64,000 bases of DNA, from NCBI GenBank assembly GCA_037043015.1, contig CM073322.1, forward strand, positions 2,801,601-2,865,600. The letters run 5' to 3'. This DNA comes from Bryum argenteum (lineage: Eukaryota; Streptophyta; Bryopsida; Bryales; Bryaceae). Below are positions 34,918 through 46,929 of the stretch, in pieces. The position numbers were made by a program, and so were the translations under genes. The notes beneath the pieces were generated by a model. The model was not told the DNA's origin, ran no database searches, and worked only from the letters and a program-made list of their open reading frames with translations. Each line of letters begins with the position of its first letter. Position 1 is the stretch's first letter.

Positions 34918-36616
34918 CCACATTGTAGCTTGTTGTCTAAAGATGGTTTGAGTGATTTGGTTTTAATAAAAGTATGTTATGCGTGTAATGACATTGATAT
35001 GCTTATTGGTGATGAGGACAATGACTATATGACAAGTACGGATGTATCAGGGAGCTGAACGGTATCAATTCGACGCACAACTGGAAGCTAGACGAGGCGA
35101 TAGTGAAGCTCCGATAGGCGTATCCCACCACCACGAGCGTTCTCGCGGATAACTTCGCAGTGTCCGACGACATTCTGGCGGAGCCGGCGGAGTGCGGTGG
35201 GCTAGCATTAGGCTTCACTCGCTGGCTTTCGTTCGCATTCACATTTGACAGTTCAGATTCTTACAAATCTTTACATTCACTGGACATCCACACATTGCAG
35301 TTCAGAGACACTCTTCGGTTATAAGTTCATTGACAATTGATTGCTGATGATTGACATTTGGGAATTTCAATCTATATGCACTTGTTTACCATGAACTTCT
35401 CTTAAAATCTATTTTTTTGAAAACGCATTCATTTTGTATCTCAAGTTCTCAAAACACTTCCCACCCCCACTAGTCAACACCAACATTCATGGTTAAACCG
35501 TTTGATCTTACAAATTACAGACTCCTTCAACTTAGACAACTCGACTACAGAACTAAGGGACTTAACTTCAAGAGACTTGTAAGTCACTCAGAAAAACATG
35601 GGCGTTTGAGGGTTAAAGTATGGTCACCCCTAGCTCATGCTTCCTCCATACATTGATACACCTTCCTCCAAGAACAATTTTATTGAAGGAAATCAAATTG
35701 ACAAGTGAGACACAACCCTCCCTTCAATACACAAGAGATGTGAAGTAGTATCACAAACATCAATTGCAAACCGTAACACTAAATGTCACACATCACCATA
35801 ATGTTACAACACTCATCATCAGATCACAATACTAAATGTGAGGGCATGGAATCTTTCTTGCAAGTAGAAGAATCTATTGAAAGCGATGCAATTGGTGACT
35901 CGAAGAAAAGACAAGGAACATTGTTTGCAATGACGGCCCAAAATGAACACTGATCTTGAAAAAGTTGAGAAAAAATGTTCTATACCAAAACTTACCGCTA
36001 CACTAACCTCCACATAACAGTGATTAACAACTCTTGTGTACTGACGAAACTTGTTCCGTAGCACAGGAGTACGAAACAGAATTTGATTCTACGGGACTTC
36101 CCATGATCGAATGGATGGAACCTGGTGATATTAATGAGAGTATGTAAATTGAGCCGGATGATCTACAAGAAACAATCGAATAAAAAGCGCCTTATTCAGT
36201 GGTCACTCACCAAACTTTGTAGTACACTATTAACAAGATTAGCCCTACTGCAGGGAAAACTTCTGTTTTGCCAATTTTTTAAAGCCAGGAAAAGGAGACT
36301 TCTAACCTAATCAATTAAATTTACACAAAACTTCGGCTCCTTCCCATAATCTTGCCAGAAATACCCCTGTTTATCAGCCCACACAAACATGATCAATTCT
36401 CAGGATCCACCATCAAGCACATATTATGCCATGTGTAAAAAAGGACTTCCGACAGTCTGAATCAAGAAATTAATGGGATAATACACTATCTACGAAGGAA
36501 TGTTGCGACCAGTGGAAATTGCACCAAGGGTGGTGGAGTCCATATATCAGCTGATTGTGGCATGCATCTACTAATTCCAGTACCACAAGTTTGAAGTGGG
36601 GTTTGTTATTTAGTAC
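34918..36616. other. intergenic spacer with solo TTAA-MITE end
   Basis: No supportable gene. A single right terminus of the CCCTTAAACGCCC subfamily (catgggcgtttgagggttaa) lies at 35598-35616 without a partner. The region downstream of 36,300 may include the 3' UTR of the minus-strand JASON-like gene. Confidence 0.45.
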
Positions 36617-39600
36617 CTGGAAGATAGCTTTGGTAGAGCTCGCTGTAACGTAGTTGCTGGATGCCATTCACTTGTTGTATCCTGATCCAAAGTCAGCATA
36701 CCACTACTTTGATCAGAATCTTGCAACAATACATTGACACGTCTGGCTTCATGAAATAGAGATTGACATACTTATGGAAGTATCTTATGAATCTGAGAAC
36801 GTATTTGCCATTATTGACGAAAATGGCGTCGAACCTCTGAACAAGCTCAGCAGATTTTAGCACGTAATCGAGTATAATCTTGATAACCACGTAGTCATAT
36901 ATCCTACATTCGAGCTCTCAGTCGGTAGTTTGAATTACGATTAAGTTCAGCACTGCACTTAAGGCATCGAGGCTACTCGATTTACAAGGCTCAAGAAAGA
37001 CAAGCATTGTACAATTTAACACTTCTTAGGCAGTGGGATCTGCATGTAGGTTATAGGACATGATGTTTCATGATTTAGTTGCGGAATCTTAAAACATGAC
37101 AATGAACTTTAAGTTTCAATCTACCAGGTTTAGGATTGTATCTTTGAGATCAGAGGAAGCATCATTCCGTAACATAATTGTCTTTCAAGTGACCTGACGT
37201 TATGGGCTATTATCTTCCTGCTTTCAAAAACATCAACTTCATTATCGTACCGTAATAAATCTTTAGTCAGTAAATATCTTGATCGAAAAGACATCTATTG
37301 GATGAAAATATGGTATATTCTGCACACAGGACACACTAACATAGATAATGAAACTACATCAATCATATACGTACCTCATTACACGAATCCGGCGAGGGGT
37401 TTTTGTCCCTCGACATTCGCACGTTCTTATCCCAGTTGTTAAACGGCATCGACCCCAGGACAGGTCTATTCTCAGGAATGGCATCCTGTGAGCGCCTCAA
37501 ATGCTTGCCGGAGTCGCAGGATTGATCTGAATTTCGCAAGCTGCTGTTTCTGCTGGCCATTGAAGAGTTTTCCTTGTCTCCCCTCTCTCTCAAGAACGAT
37601 GCACCAGTGCTATCTCTCAAATCACACTCGTTCTGAGAGCTCCCGTTCTGGGAGCTGTTGAGAGAGTTGCTGTCGGTGCGATTGAAGTCTATGGAAAACG
37701 TCGCCGAGCCACCACTATCCGAGTCTGAGAATCTCCTCGTGTGCTGCATCATAGCCCCTGCACGAAAAGCCCATGCCAATGGTAAACAAGTGGCCATGCC
37801 CAGATTGAACTTTCTCTATGATGGGAACTCCTAAAGGGTGAAGCTATTTGCCTCAGCTGGATATAGATCTTCCTGTGCAGATGGACAAGTCTCCAATATT
37901 GAGGTATTATCATAACAAGCGTACACTGGGCAAGCAATGAGAAAAAGAATATCAAAAGAAACTAGTCCAGGATGGCCGAATCGAAGTTTCGCTTTAGGGT
38001 GGCAATTTAATTATGCTACATTGTAACTTCTTGTGCGGATGAATAAATCCCCATTGTTGAGTAATTACCTCAACAAGCATACATTGGAGAAGCATTGAGA
38101 AGGTCAAACACCAGAACATACCTCTCAGGGTATTTGAGAATGCCTGTCTCGATTCAAGTTGTCTCAGCTGGGGCTGCTGCACTCTGCTGCTCGGCACCAT
38201 TGAAGTTGTGTTGGCGATGATCCCAGCTTCACTGTCATGTTGTTCACTGTGACCATTCTTAGTACCCTTCAAGCCATAAGTCCTCACGCGTTCATCATGC
38301 TCGGAAACATACCACGTGAAAGCTCGTCGGAGCATCTTCTTCTCAGCAGAGAAGGCATGAGGAGGACGCGGACCACCGCCTGTCTTCTTCCCTGCAGGAG
38401 AGTTTCCCAACGATACAGACTCTGTATGTAACAGCCCCTCCTTTGACCTCCTTATGTCGTTAATGCTCTGAATGGCCTCTATGGCATCACAGTACCAACT
38501 CCGTTCATTCATCATCGGCGACTCCAGGTCCTTTCTCGAACTTGGAGACCACGGCTTCCGAGGACTAGGAGTAACTGCGGACCTTCCTCCTGGAGACCTG
38601 CAGGGCTACAGGCAGTCAGTAATCTACAGACTTGAAAGAAAACTGACATTCTTTTGCATAGAAGGGTTAAATTTGCTATAAGATATAGAATAGAGCATGG
38701 AGGATGATGAATGCTGACCTGACGACTGACATGATTCCACTTGGCGAAGGAGTTGACTTGCCATTTAAGAAGTCATCAAACTCGGCTGAGGAAGCAACCA
38801 GTGGAGAAGACTCTTTGGCATCAAAGCTGATGGATTGCCGAACAGAGCCGGCTCGAGGGATCTGCTTTCTTCGTTCAGAGAAAGAGGGTGAAGCACATTC
38901 GATGGGCTTGATGTCAGTCCCTTCGACGACGTCATCTTCCCAGTCATGAACCCAATCCCCTTCCACACTATCCTCCACTGTGTTGTATCTGCTTTCAGCA
39001 GGGTTCTTGGAGCTCATAGCCAACGCACAAAGAGAATCAAGAGCCCCAGACGAAGGCCGCTTCTTCGGTGAAGGAGAAAAGCACTGAATGGGAATCATGG
39101 CAATATTCTCAGATATCGAAGACGGCCTCTCCTCGTCAAGGTAATCTTCTTCTTCGGGAGGAGGCATCTTTACGGGTGAAGAATCTTCAACGATTTTGGC
39201 CGCGAATTTGAATCCTTGAGTCCCTTTACTACCCTCGGAATCAGACTCAGCTTTCGCAGCGTCACGCCTGCTTGCGGAGCTTTGTCTGCTCCAAGTCACC
39301 TCTTCAATGGAAGCGGCTTCTTTCACTGGTGACAAAGATCTCGGGAAGCCACGGTGGTTCCTCATAGCGTGAGCTTTTCTTCGAGAGCTTCGGAAAAAGC
39401 CAACTATGTTGTTTGCGGCTACCGGTTGTTGCTCAGTCACTGCTGTGGGGCCATGACAGAACGACTGATGCTTAAGCTCGAGCTCTCGCTTTTGTTGTTT
39501 GAATGCAGCCACTGCTTGCGACAGCTGCTCCTCAATCTGCTCTGGTGTAAGCGCAGGGAGTTGACTGGGAGGAGACTCCTGCTCTTTGGACCTCTTCTCG

Positions 39601-42138
39601 ATTGGCTCGGTGAAATCCATCGACCGTTTCTGTCGTCGTTTGCCAATTAGTCTCTTGGAAGTATCATGATCCTCTCCCCCCAGATATGCTCGTAGCTTTG
39701 GTCTGCGAGGCGACTCTGCATGATTTCCTTGAGAGTGGTGCTCATCCCGTCGTACGTTGGTGGAGAAGCCGCTTGCACAAGGTGCATTTGACACTTCAAT
39801 CCAGTGCACGTCCATGGAATCCGTGACCACCAGCTGGTTCCTGGACATCCCTTGACTCTGAAAACATTGAAACCCAAACCTACGTTCAGATAACCCAATC
39901 GTTGATCTCCTATAGTAAAGCTAATCACATGAATCGAAGTTCCCTCCGTAAAGAAACGACCAAGCAGTGGTGAGATATTGAGCAAGAGTCTCTCATACTG
40001 GATGCTGCTAAACGAAACCTAACCATGACACTCCGAAGAGAACTGAAAAGAAAGTAGCCAGTTTTCTCTGAGAATTCAAAGTCGCAAATAAGGCCGAAAA
40101 TAGCATAACCAGAATTGCACATTTCGTGGTCACAACACAAGGTAGGTTTGACAAGAAGACCGGCTTCTATATCTCATCAAAAGAAAGGCAGAAAAAAAGT
40201 GTGAGTACCTCTTCGGTGATCTGACTAGTCCAAGCAGCCACTTTCGTACTGGGATACTGATGCAGTCCACTGGTGAGACTAACTTTACACACCCTGGGGT
40301 TGGAATCTGCAGTGGCGACACCGTCTTCTTCACCACGCGCCTGGTAAGAGTCTAAGCTGGGCGACCTACTGTGTACATATGATTTACCCTTCGGAGAAAG
40401 TCCGGCACGGTGAGAAGATATGCGAGTTTGAGTTCCCTCAGACGCCTTACCACTAGATTCCTGACTGCACGCATCGAAACTCTCACCAAATCAATTCGGA
40501 TATGTGCAGAAATTCTCAGGAATTGAATCAGGAAGTCGGATTCGTGTGTTTTGAACACACAAAATATGGCTTGCAATGTATTCAAACCATGATTAGCCTG
40601 CAAAGTAATTCTTGTACAAGATTCTACATATGCCAAGTGAAACGATATGCTGAATGGCGATGATGCTTACGAGTCATTTGAGTCTTTTGAGTCTTTCGAT
40701 GCTTTTGACGGAGAAGATTGTGAAGCGAACATCAAAGGTCCCGAGAAACATTTTCGAAGCTGCCGAACAGGTGCAATATTACGTTGTGGCTGCTCCACAT
40801 GTGCTTGATCATTTATTTCTGGGACACCCTCGTAAATGAGCATGTCCGAGGAATCCTCTGATCTTTGAAGCACACCGCAGGATCGCAAATAACTCACCTG
40901 CGAGAATCAGTAACGAGCAGATGTAAGATATAACTTAATTCGCAGCAATAAGCATCGAGGAAGTGAGCTTTCATCACAAGCTCCCGGTCCAAGAGCTAAC
41001 AGTAGAATATGACATTGTACCTCATCTCTGAGTTTTTGGGCTTCGGCTTCCTCATTTGCAAGCCTTTGTTTAAGTGCCGCAAGCTCTTCCTTCAACTCAT
41101 CCACATCAGAGCGCATGCTCAGTCCAAATTCTCTTCGGAAACTGGACTCCAGGCTTCGCTCAGAAGCCTTCTTAAGCGAGTTGATGCTGATGCACGTGTT
41201 CACGGAGGATGTAGGGATCTTCAATACCTCCGTGAACTCTGGCTCAAAAGCTTTATTCACTCTCTGCAAATGAGATTTCTCCTGAACTCCATACCCTGCA
41301 CCAATTGAGAGTGAACTCGTAAGTTGTCGGTATTTCATGAGACTTGCAATTAGTGGCATCAAACCCGAAGTATACGAACCATTTCTGGGACGCTGTGTTG
41401 GAAGTGGTTGAAGTCTTAAGTCATATGGCTGGTTGCTAAGTTTCCCCTGCACACGACACCCAAATCGTCAGGAAAAAAGTGCGCATTAAAAAGCTTGGTT
41501 GACGAACCAACAAATTTATCCATTTCGCTCGAACACCAGAGCTTATTAGTTTACTGAGATGAGTAAAGGATCCTCCATCCCATGAAACTGAAGTCAGAAA
41601 CAGGGAGTCCATTACTTGATTACAGCAACATAATCTTAAGCTTTATTATTGTAGAATGTTTGCAACTGCAAGAGGTTCGAAGCTCCTGAAGTGGTCACTG
41701 TATTAAACTTACACACCTGTATTACTGCAACTATTCACTAGTGTAAAGAACTACTACCGACAGTATCCGTTTCGGTCCTTCTCGAAAATGGAGTAAATAT
41801 TTCCTCCCTCAAACTGTTGCAATTCACATCCAATAACTAAAACTGCAGGTAGTCACAACCTAAATCTAAGCCCGTTTAATGCGGTCGATTAGCAACTCAA
41901 GATCATTGCCAATAATCATATGAGAAGCATTCTGGAGCATACAACGCAGTTCCATTCCATCTGGTCATGCGATTCAATGCGGCCATTAGATTATTCACAG
42001 ACCAAAGCTACCTGACTATACACTGAAATACTGAACAGGAGCCAGAATGTAATCGCGACTCACCCGCTGGAGAGACTTGGAGCGTTTGGAGCCCTGGATG
42101 TTGAGTCCGCCACCGAGACAGGCCCAGAGCCAGCCCAT
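36617..42138 (-). CDS. JASON-like protein (meiosis II spindle/organelle-band family)
   Basis: Minus-strand exons with matched phases: 42064-42138 (MGWLWACLGGGLNIQGSKRS), 41365-41446, 41021-41295, 40671-40897, 40209-40464, 38719-39857, 38122-38597 and 37375-37757, together about 971 codons. A tentative last exon lies at 36617-36726 (TTSEWHPATTLQRALPKLSS); its acceptor and the stop codon are not resolved. Family hallmarks are a short Cys/Trp-rich N-terminus, a coiled coil (DVDELKEELAALKQRLANEE) ending in RDEVSYLRSCGVL, then ENRPVLGSMPFNNW and the WHPATTLQ motif near the C-terminus. Arabidopsis JASON controls spindle orientation in male meiosis II; whether this protein does so is inference. It is about twice the length I would expect for an angiosperm member, mainly from the 380-codon exon 6 rich in Ser and charged residues. 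It could instead be another coiled-coil protein of similar layout. Confidence 0.68.
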
Positions 42139-42700
42139 GGTGATGATCGGCCAGGGGTTTAGGGGCTAAAACCCTGACTACTCCACCCCGGTGCACAGCA
42201 ACTACCACCACTCCAACACTACAACAAACCCTACAACAACATGGAAATCCTCCACCAAACAATCATCACCCTCACACTCGATAGAGCAATGGAATGGAAT
42301 GCAAAGGATTCAAGCAGATTGGAATGCGCCACTGAGATTCTGGAGTTGCAAAAGTGCGCATTGGGATGTAGTGGAAAAACACGAGAGCGGGAAGATCGGT
42401 GGAACAGCAGCAGCATTCAAAGCGAATGCACGCAAGCCTTGAGGGCGACAAGCACTCCTGCCTCTCTCAGGCGACCGTTGAAACTACAACCGGGCCGGCT
42501 GAAACGGAACACCCCCTCCCATCATTGATGTCCGGATACCCCTCCGGGTATCAACTTCGGGCATCGTACTGTCGCTTTCTCACTCAGATATACATCACTT
42601 CACAACGCATGGGTGGAGATGCTCTGGACTAACATCTGCTGTTGAAGAAGAAGAACACCAGACCCCTATGTGTTGGCGTGAATATAGTGTCCGTTCGACC
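42139..42700 (-). promoter_or_regulatory. upstream region of the JASON-like gene
   Basis: Upstream of the ATG, on the coding strand, the sequence is rich in GT and GA tracts (gtggtggtagttgctgtg, tgttgtagggtttgttgtag). A telo-box-like AAACCC stretch is at about 42,166-42,175. No TATA box is obvious. Confidence 0.35.
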
Positions 42701-43741
42701 TACCCTTGATGATATGCCTGTAGGAGTGTTGTTAAAGTACACTTTCTTTATTCATGGTTACTTATGAAACACGTTGTTGATATTAGAGTTATCGTACAGT
42801 TAGAGTTCAAGATACTTTGTATTGCATTTGCTCATTGATCTATTCTATTGTGTTATGAGGTAACCAAACATTGAAACCATAAAAAAAAAATTAAGCTACA
42901 TTAAATGGATGGATGACAAATGGTCTCTTCAATAAAAGGCATGTAACATGAAATTGATACCTTTCTCATTTCGTGTAATGCCTTCGACATGTTTGATAAG
43001 AGGAAAATAACTCTTGAATATTAGTTACCATACAATCTTCCATTTAAAAGAAGAAATTATATTTCAATCCGTCTCATACTTGTACTTGTCTCAAAGTTTT
43101 CATTTATAGGATGGATGAACTATTTAGTGTGGTCGCGCTAAACACCACAATTAGCGTGACGTTGCAAATAACAACAAAAACGGTAACCTGACTAGCAATA
43201 AAATCGAGTGTCGGAAAAAGGAACAGGTCGGGTATAATCATGTCCGGGTATCAGAGTGGTTTCGAGGAAAGGGGGCCCGGGCAACGTGATCCGGGTTTTG
43301 GACATCCCCACATCCCGTGTCTTTGGCTGTCAGTTATGTAAATCATTAAAAAAATTATTTGAATTTTGGGATTTTTGAGGTTTGGGGTTGTTTTGGCGCG
43401 GTTTTTAAAAAAATTGGACTCCAAATATTAATAGAAGAAAAAGGCTCCTCATTTTTGTGATGTATTTTTGTATGCATGGGTGTGCTGATGTGTCTCTATG
43501 AGGTGTCAATATGGTTTATATGTGGTAAGTATGCTAATTTAGAAGGACCCATATCCCCAAGAATAGGGGAAGGTACTTACCTCGTTATCAAAGGTCACCT
43601 CTTTGGTAAAATAACATTGACTTGGACGCTTGCTTTTTCGAATTTTACAATCTAAAGTGAAATTAGGTTCCTCTAGGTTGACTTACGCTAATTAATTGGC
43701 ATAGTACATGGTAAATTTCATGAATAAGTTGATTCTTTTCA
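42701..43741. other. intergenic spacer
   Basis: AT-rich; no gene or repeat recognised. Confidence 0.45.
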
Positions 43742-43742
43742 C

Positions 43743-44081
43743 TACACTAGAATTTATGTTTAGCCCCGAGAGTAAAGAGATGCCTATATCGGGTCGTTTT
43801 GCTTAAAAAAGAAATACATTGTTTTTACAAAACGTGAAACTTTGACTCAATATAACCCAATGGTGAAATTTGATAAAAATTGGTAGGCCATTGAGACACT
43901 TATGAACAAGATACTACGGTTGAATTTTCCAAAATCAAATTTGAAAAAGTTGTGTTCACAAGTTTGTTCCTTTTAAATACTTTACATGATTGTTTGCTTT
44001 GTAAAAAAAATATCGAAAGTAAAAACAAATAGCACACTTTAATTTTATATTGGGGCTACACTAAACATAGATTTTAGTGTA
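43743..44081. mobile_element. 339-bp MITE, TACACTA-type TIR
   Basis: TACACTAGAATTTATGTTTAG on the left pairs with the inverted ctaaacatagattttagtgta on the right, about 19 of 21 bases. The right arm continues past this pairing with an extra ctacac before a shared GGGG block. Like the element at 4966-5187 it starts and ends in TA and has no coding capacity, so the two may be distant members of one group. Confidence 0.65.
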
Positions 44082-46528
44082 GGGAAAGGTGGATGTTGTT
44101 TACACGACTAGTATACCCCACAGTGGCAATTTATACCTAAGTTGTGTATTAATAATCAAGTTGTATTTCACTAGTGTTTTAATGTTAAAATTGATTATAA
44201 AAGCAATAGTAGATTGTGTTGCAAGTACTTCCACATGCATGATTGTTGTGTTAGGTGGTGAGTCATGAGATACGTTTGGTATCATCCAGGGAGTGCAGAC
44301 ACACCTGCGCGAATTACAGATGACAGCTACAAGGGTGGCGGGGGAAGGAAATAGTACCCCGTATCCGGGGATGAATGTAATAAACCCATTGAACAAGGAT
44401 AATTATTCTGATTCTGGGAGATAGAACTCACCGGCGGTGGTGGACATTAGTTTAAAAATCGGGCGTAGTAGCAAGCCCAAGTTATTGGGCGCAAAGCGCA
44501 GCACCTATATTATTGCGGACAATAGACTGACTACTAACTACTCGCGCCTTATTATAAGCAAATCCAGTCTAAACCAAGCAGCTTAAAATCTGACTGAAAA
44601 TACATTTTTCTCGCTCTGTGCCGATCATCCACACTCATGTTTGCTATCACCTTATAATAAGATGGATGCAAACGACTGATTCTAGCTCAAACAACCCAAG
44701 ACTACTACGCTAGCATGCTCTTGTATCAAATGAGCCCATGCTCTGGCAAATCAAAGTTTCTTTCGGTCAAGCTGGACCTGCAGTTAATCACGAGAAACTC
44801 CCTGTGGTAATGCACACGAGTGCGCGCTGTCAAGCTCTAGGGGACCATAGCATGGAGTCTGGTTAAGTTTCGTGGCACGGTTATCACGAGTGCATCAGGG
44901 TCAAGCGTTACTCCTTCCAACAAAGGTGGCCCGGAAGGCTCCAAGGCCCAACTAAATTCTTGGTGCAGTGGTTTTTTTGACTCTTACCAGTGAAAAGAAG
45001 TGTGCTTCAAGTCCTTGGGCTCTTGAACATAATTTGACGACACTTTAATGGATGGTCAAAAGCCCTCCGGCATTTCACACTTTTTCAGAACTATTTCCTC
45101 AATAAAAGAACTTGGTTTTACTACTATATTGTGGTTCTCCAAAGTAGGGCACAAGTTCTCATATACTCCGAGTACAAGAAGTTACAAAGTAATGAAGTAA
45201 CAATTTGACATGTTTTGTTCTAACGTGATTTGTTTTAGTTCAACTTGGCATATTATTATCAAGTTTGTATACAAGTTGTACATATCGTACAAAAAGTTGC
45301 TTCTTACAGTAGTCCTAATTCTAAACACTCTTAGACCTACAGAAAATATACTACTGTCATGAAGAATCAATGCCAAATTCTGTCATAGCCATGGGTGTCT
45401 CCATAATGCCATAGGTGGCCTTAGGGAAGCTTTGCAACACTAGTGTTTTACCTCATGACAGTTGCATCCCACCAACTCCTATTGTTTTTTAGTATTACAC
45501 CTTCTATGTACAACACTATGTTTTATTTGCATTTTTGTAAAGAGCTCTTAAATTTTCTTTCCTAGAAGCAGTCTCACCTTTAGAAAAAATACAAAATATC
45601 ACTTCTTGTATATATCACAAGTCATAACCATGATATTAAGCAAAAAAATGCAATAATCGCAATCTTCCTATCTACACATGTACTATGATTTCATACAACG
45701 CATGCATGTAGTATGGAAGGATTTAATTAAATACTACATAGAATTAGAATAGGTAAGGCATTCCTTGTTAGAAGTAGGACAAGAAGATGTGTAGGAAGTA
45801 TAGAAAACCAATATATAGTATAGTGTATAAATAAGAAAAGTGTGACTCTTTGATGATAGAAAGCGACACATATGTTCACACTATTTTATATTAAAAAGAA
45901 GATCAACATTTTATTTACTAATAATATTCTTATTGAGAAGTCCTACTTCTTGTATTTAAAAATATGGTGTCAGAGCAATTCTTTTGCTCATAAATAAAAT
46001 CATTTGATACAATGTGTCAATCGGTAAATAATCTCCTACAAAAAGAATCTAAAATAGGAGAAGAAGTAGATATAAAACAAATACACACTTGGAAATTGAT
46101 GTTGAAAGTCCCCCACCTTTACATGTACAACCTAAGTATATCTTATGAATATTTTTTTTTAATTTCTTGAATAAGTTAATTATAAGATTGTCATTAGAAA
46201 TGCATAAAGAAAAAATAATAATCTAATAGTTTACAAATCATTTCGACAGATACAACTGTGGTAAGGATTTTGCACAATTCTAAATTCCTTACACTACAAT
46301 GTGGTTTATCTACGGAAAAACAAAGTAGTATGTCCTATTGTGTCTAAGGTTACATGTCAAACAATTTGTATATATATATATATATATTACATATACAATA
46401 TATATTTCTTGAATCATTCATGATGCCCTTGTTCAAAAAGTACAAATTGTATATATATATGATAATGTAAACATACCTCGGCTCGTCTTGCGGTTTCACT
46501 CTTTAAGCCAGGGAACGCCCTATTTGGG
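44082..46528. other. AT-rich intergenic spacer
   Basis: No gene recognised. An alternating (TA) run lies at about 46,366-46,388 and a second short one at 46,450. Confidence 0.45.
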
Positions 46529-46929
46529 TTAGCCCTTAAACGCCCATGGGGTGTGAAACGGGCAGCCCAAAATTGGATCACAGCATCTTTTGAACTTGGG
46601 CATCATGAATAGTGCACTTTTTGAACAAGGGCATCATGAATAGTGCACTTTTTGAACAAGGGCATCATGAATGATCCAATCAATGATGAGCTTGCAACCT
46701 CCTACAAGGTTATGTACAACCCCAACCTCGCTACCACAATCCTTTCAAAGCACAAAATTACTCATACAAATTGTGATTTGAATTGTAAAATTTCACTTTT
46801 TGATTGCATCACAAGAAGGTGACCAGTTTGACATCAAAATATAAGTGAAAAGTTGAGTAGAGTGAGAGCTACAGAGAAGATTTTGTTGGAAGGTGACCCC
46901 TCGAGTCACCTTGGGCGTTTAAGGGTTAG
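46529..46929. mobile_element. MITE of the CCCTTAAACGCCC subfamily flanked by TTAG (copy 3)
   Basis: In inverted orientation relative to copies 1 and 2. The + strand reads TTAG CCCTTAAACGCCCATGG at the left and ccttgggcgtttaaggg TTAG at the right. The same four bases in direct orientation on both sides show that this tetranucleotide is a target duplication, not part of the inverted repeat. An internal ~30-bp unit (gggcatcatgaatagtgcactttttgaacaa) is repeated about 2.5 times at 46,590-46,670. Confidence 0.85.
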
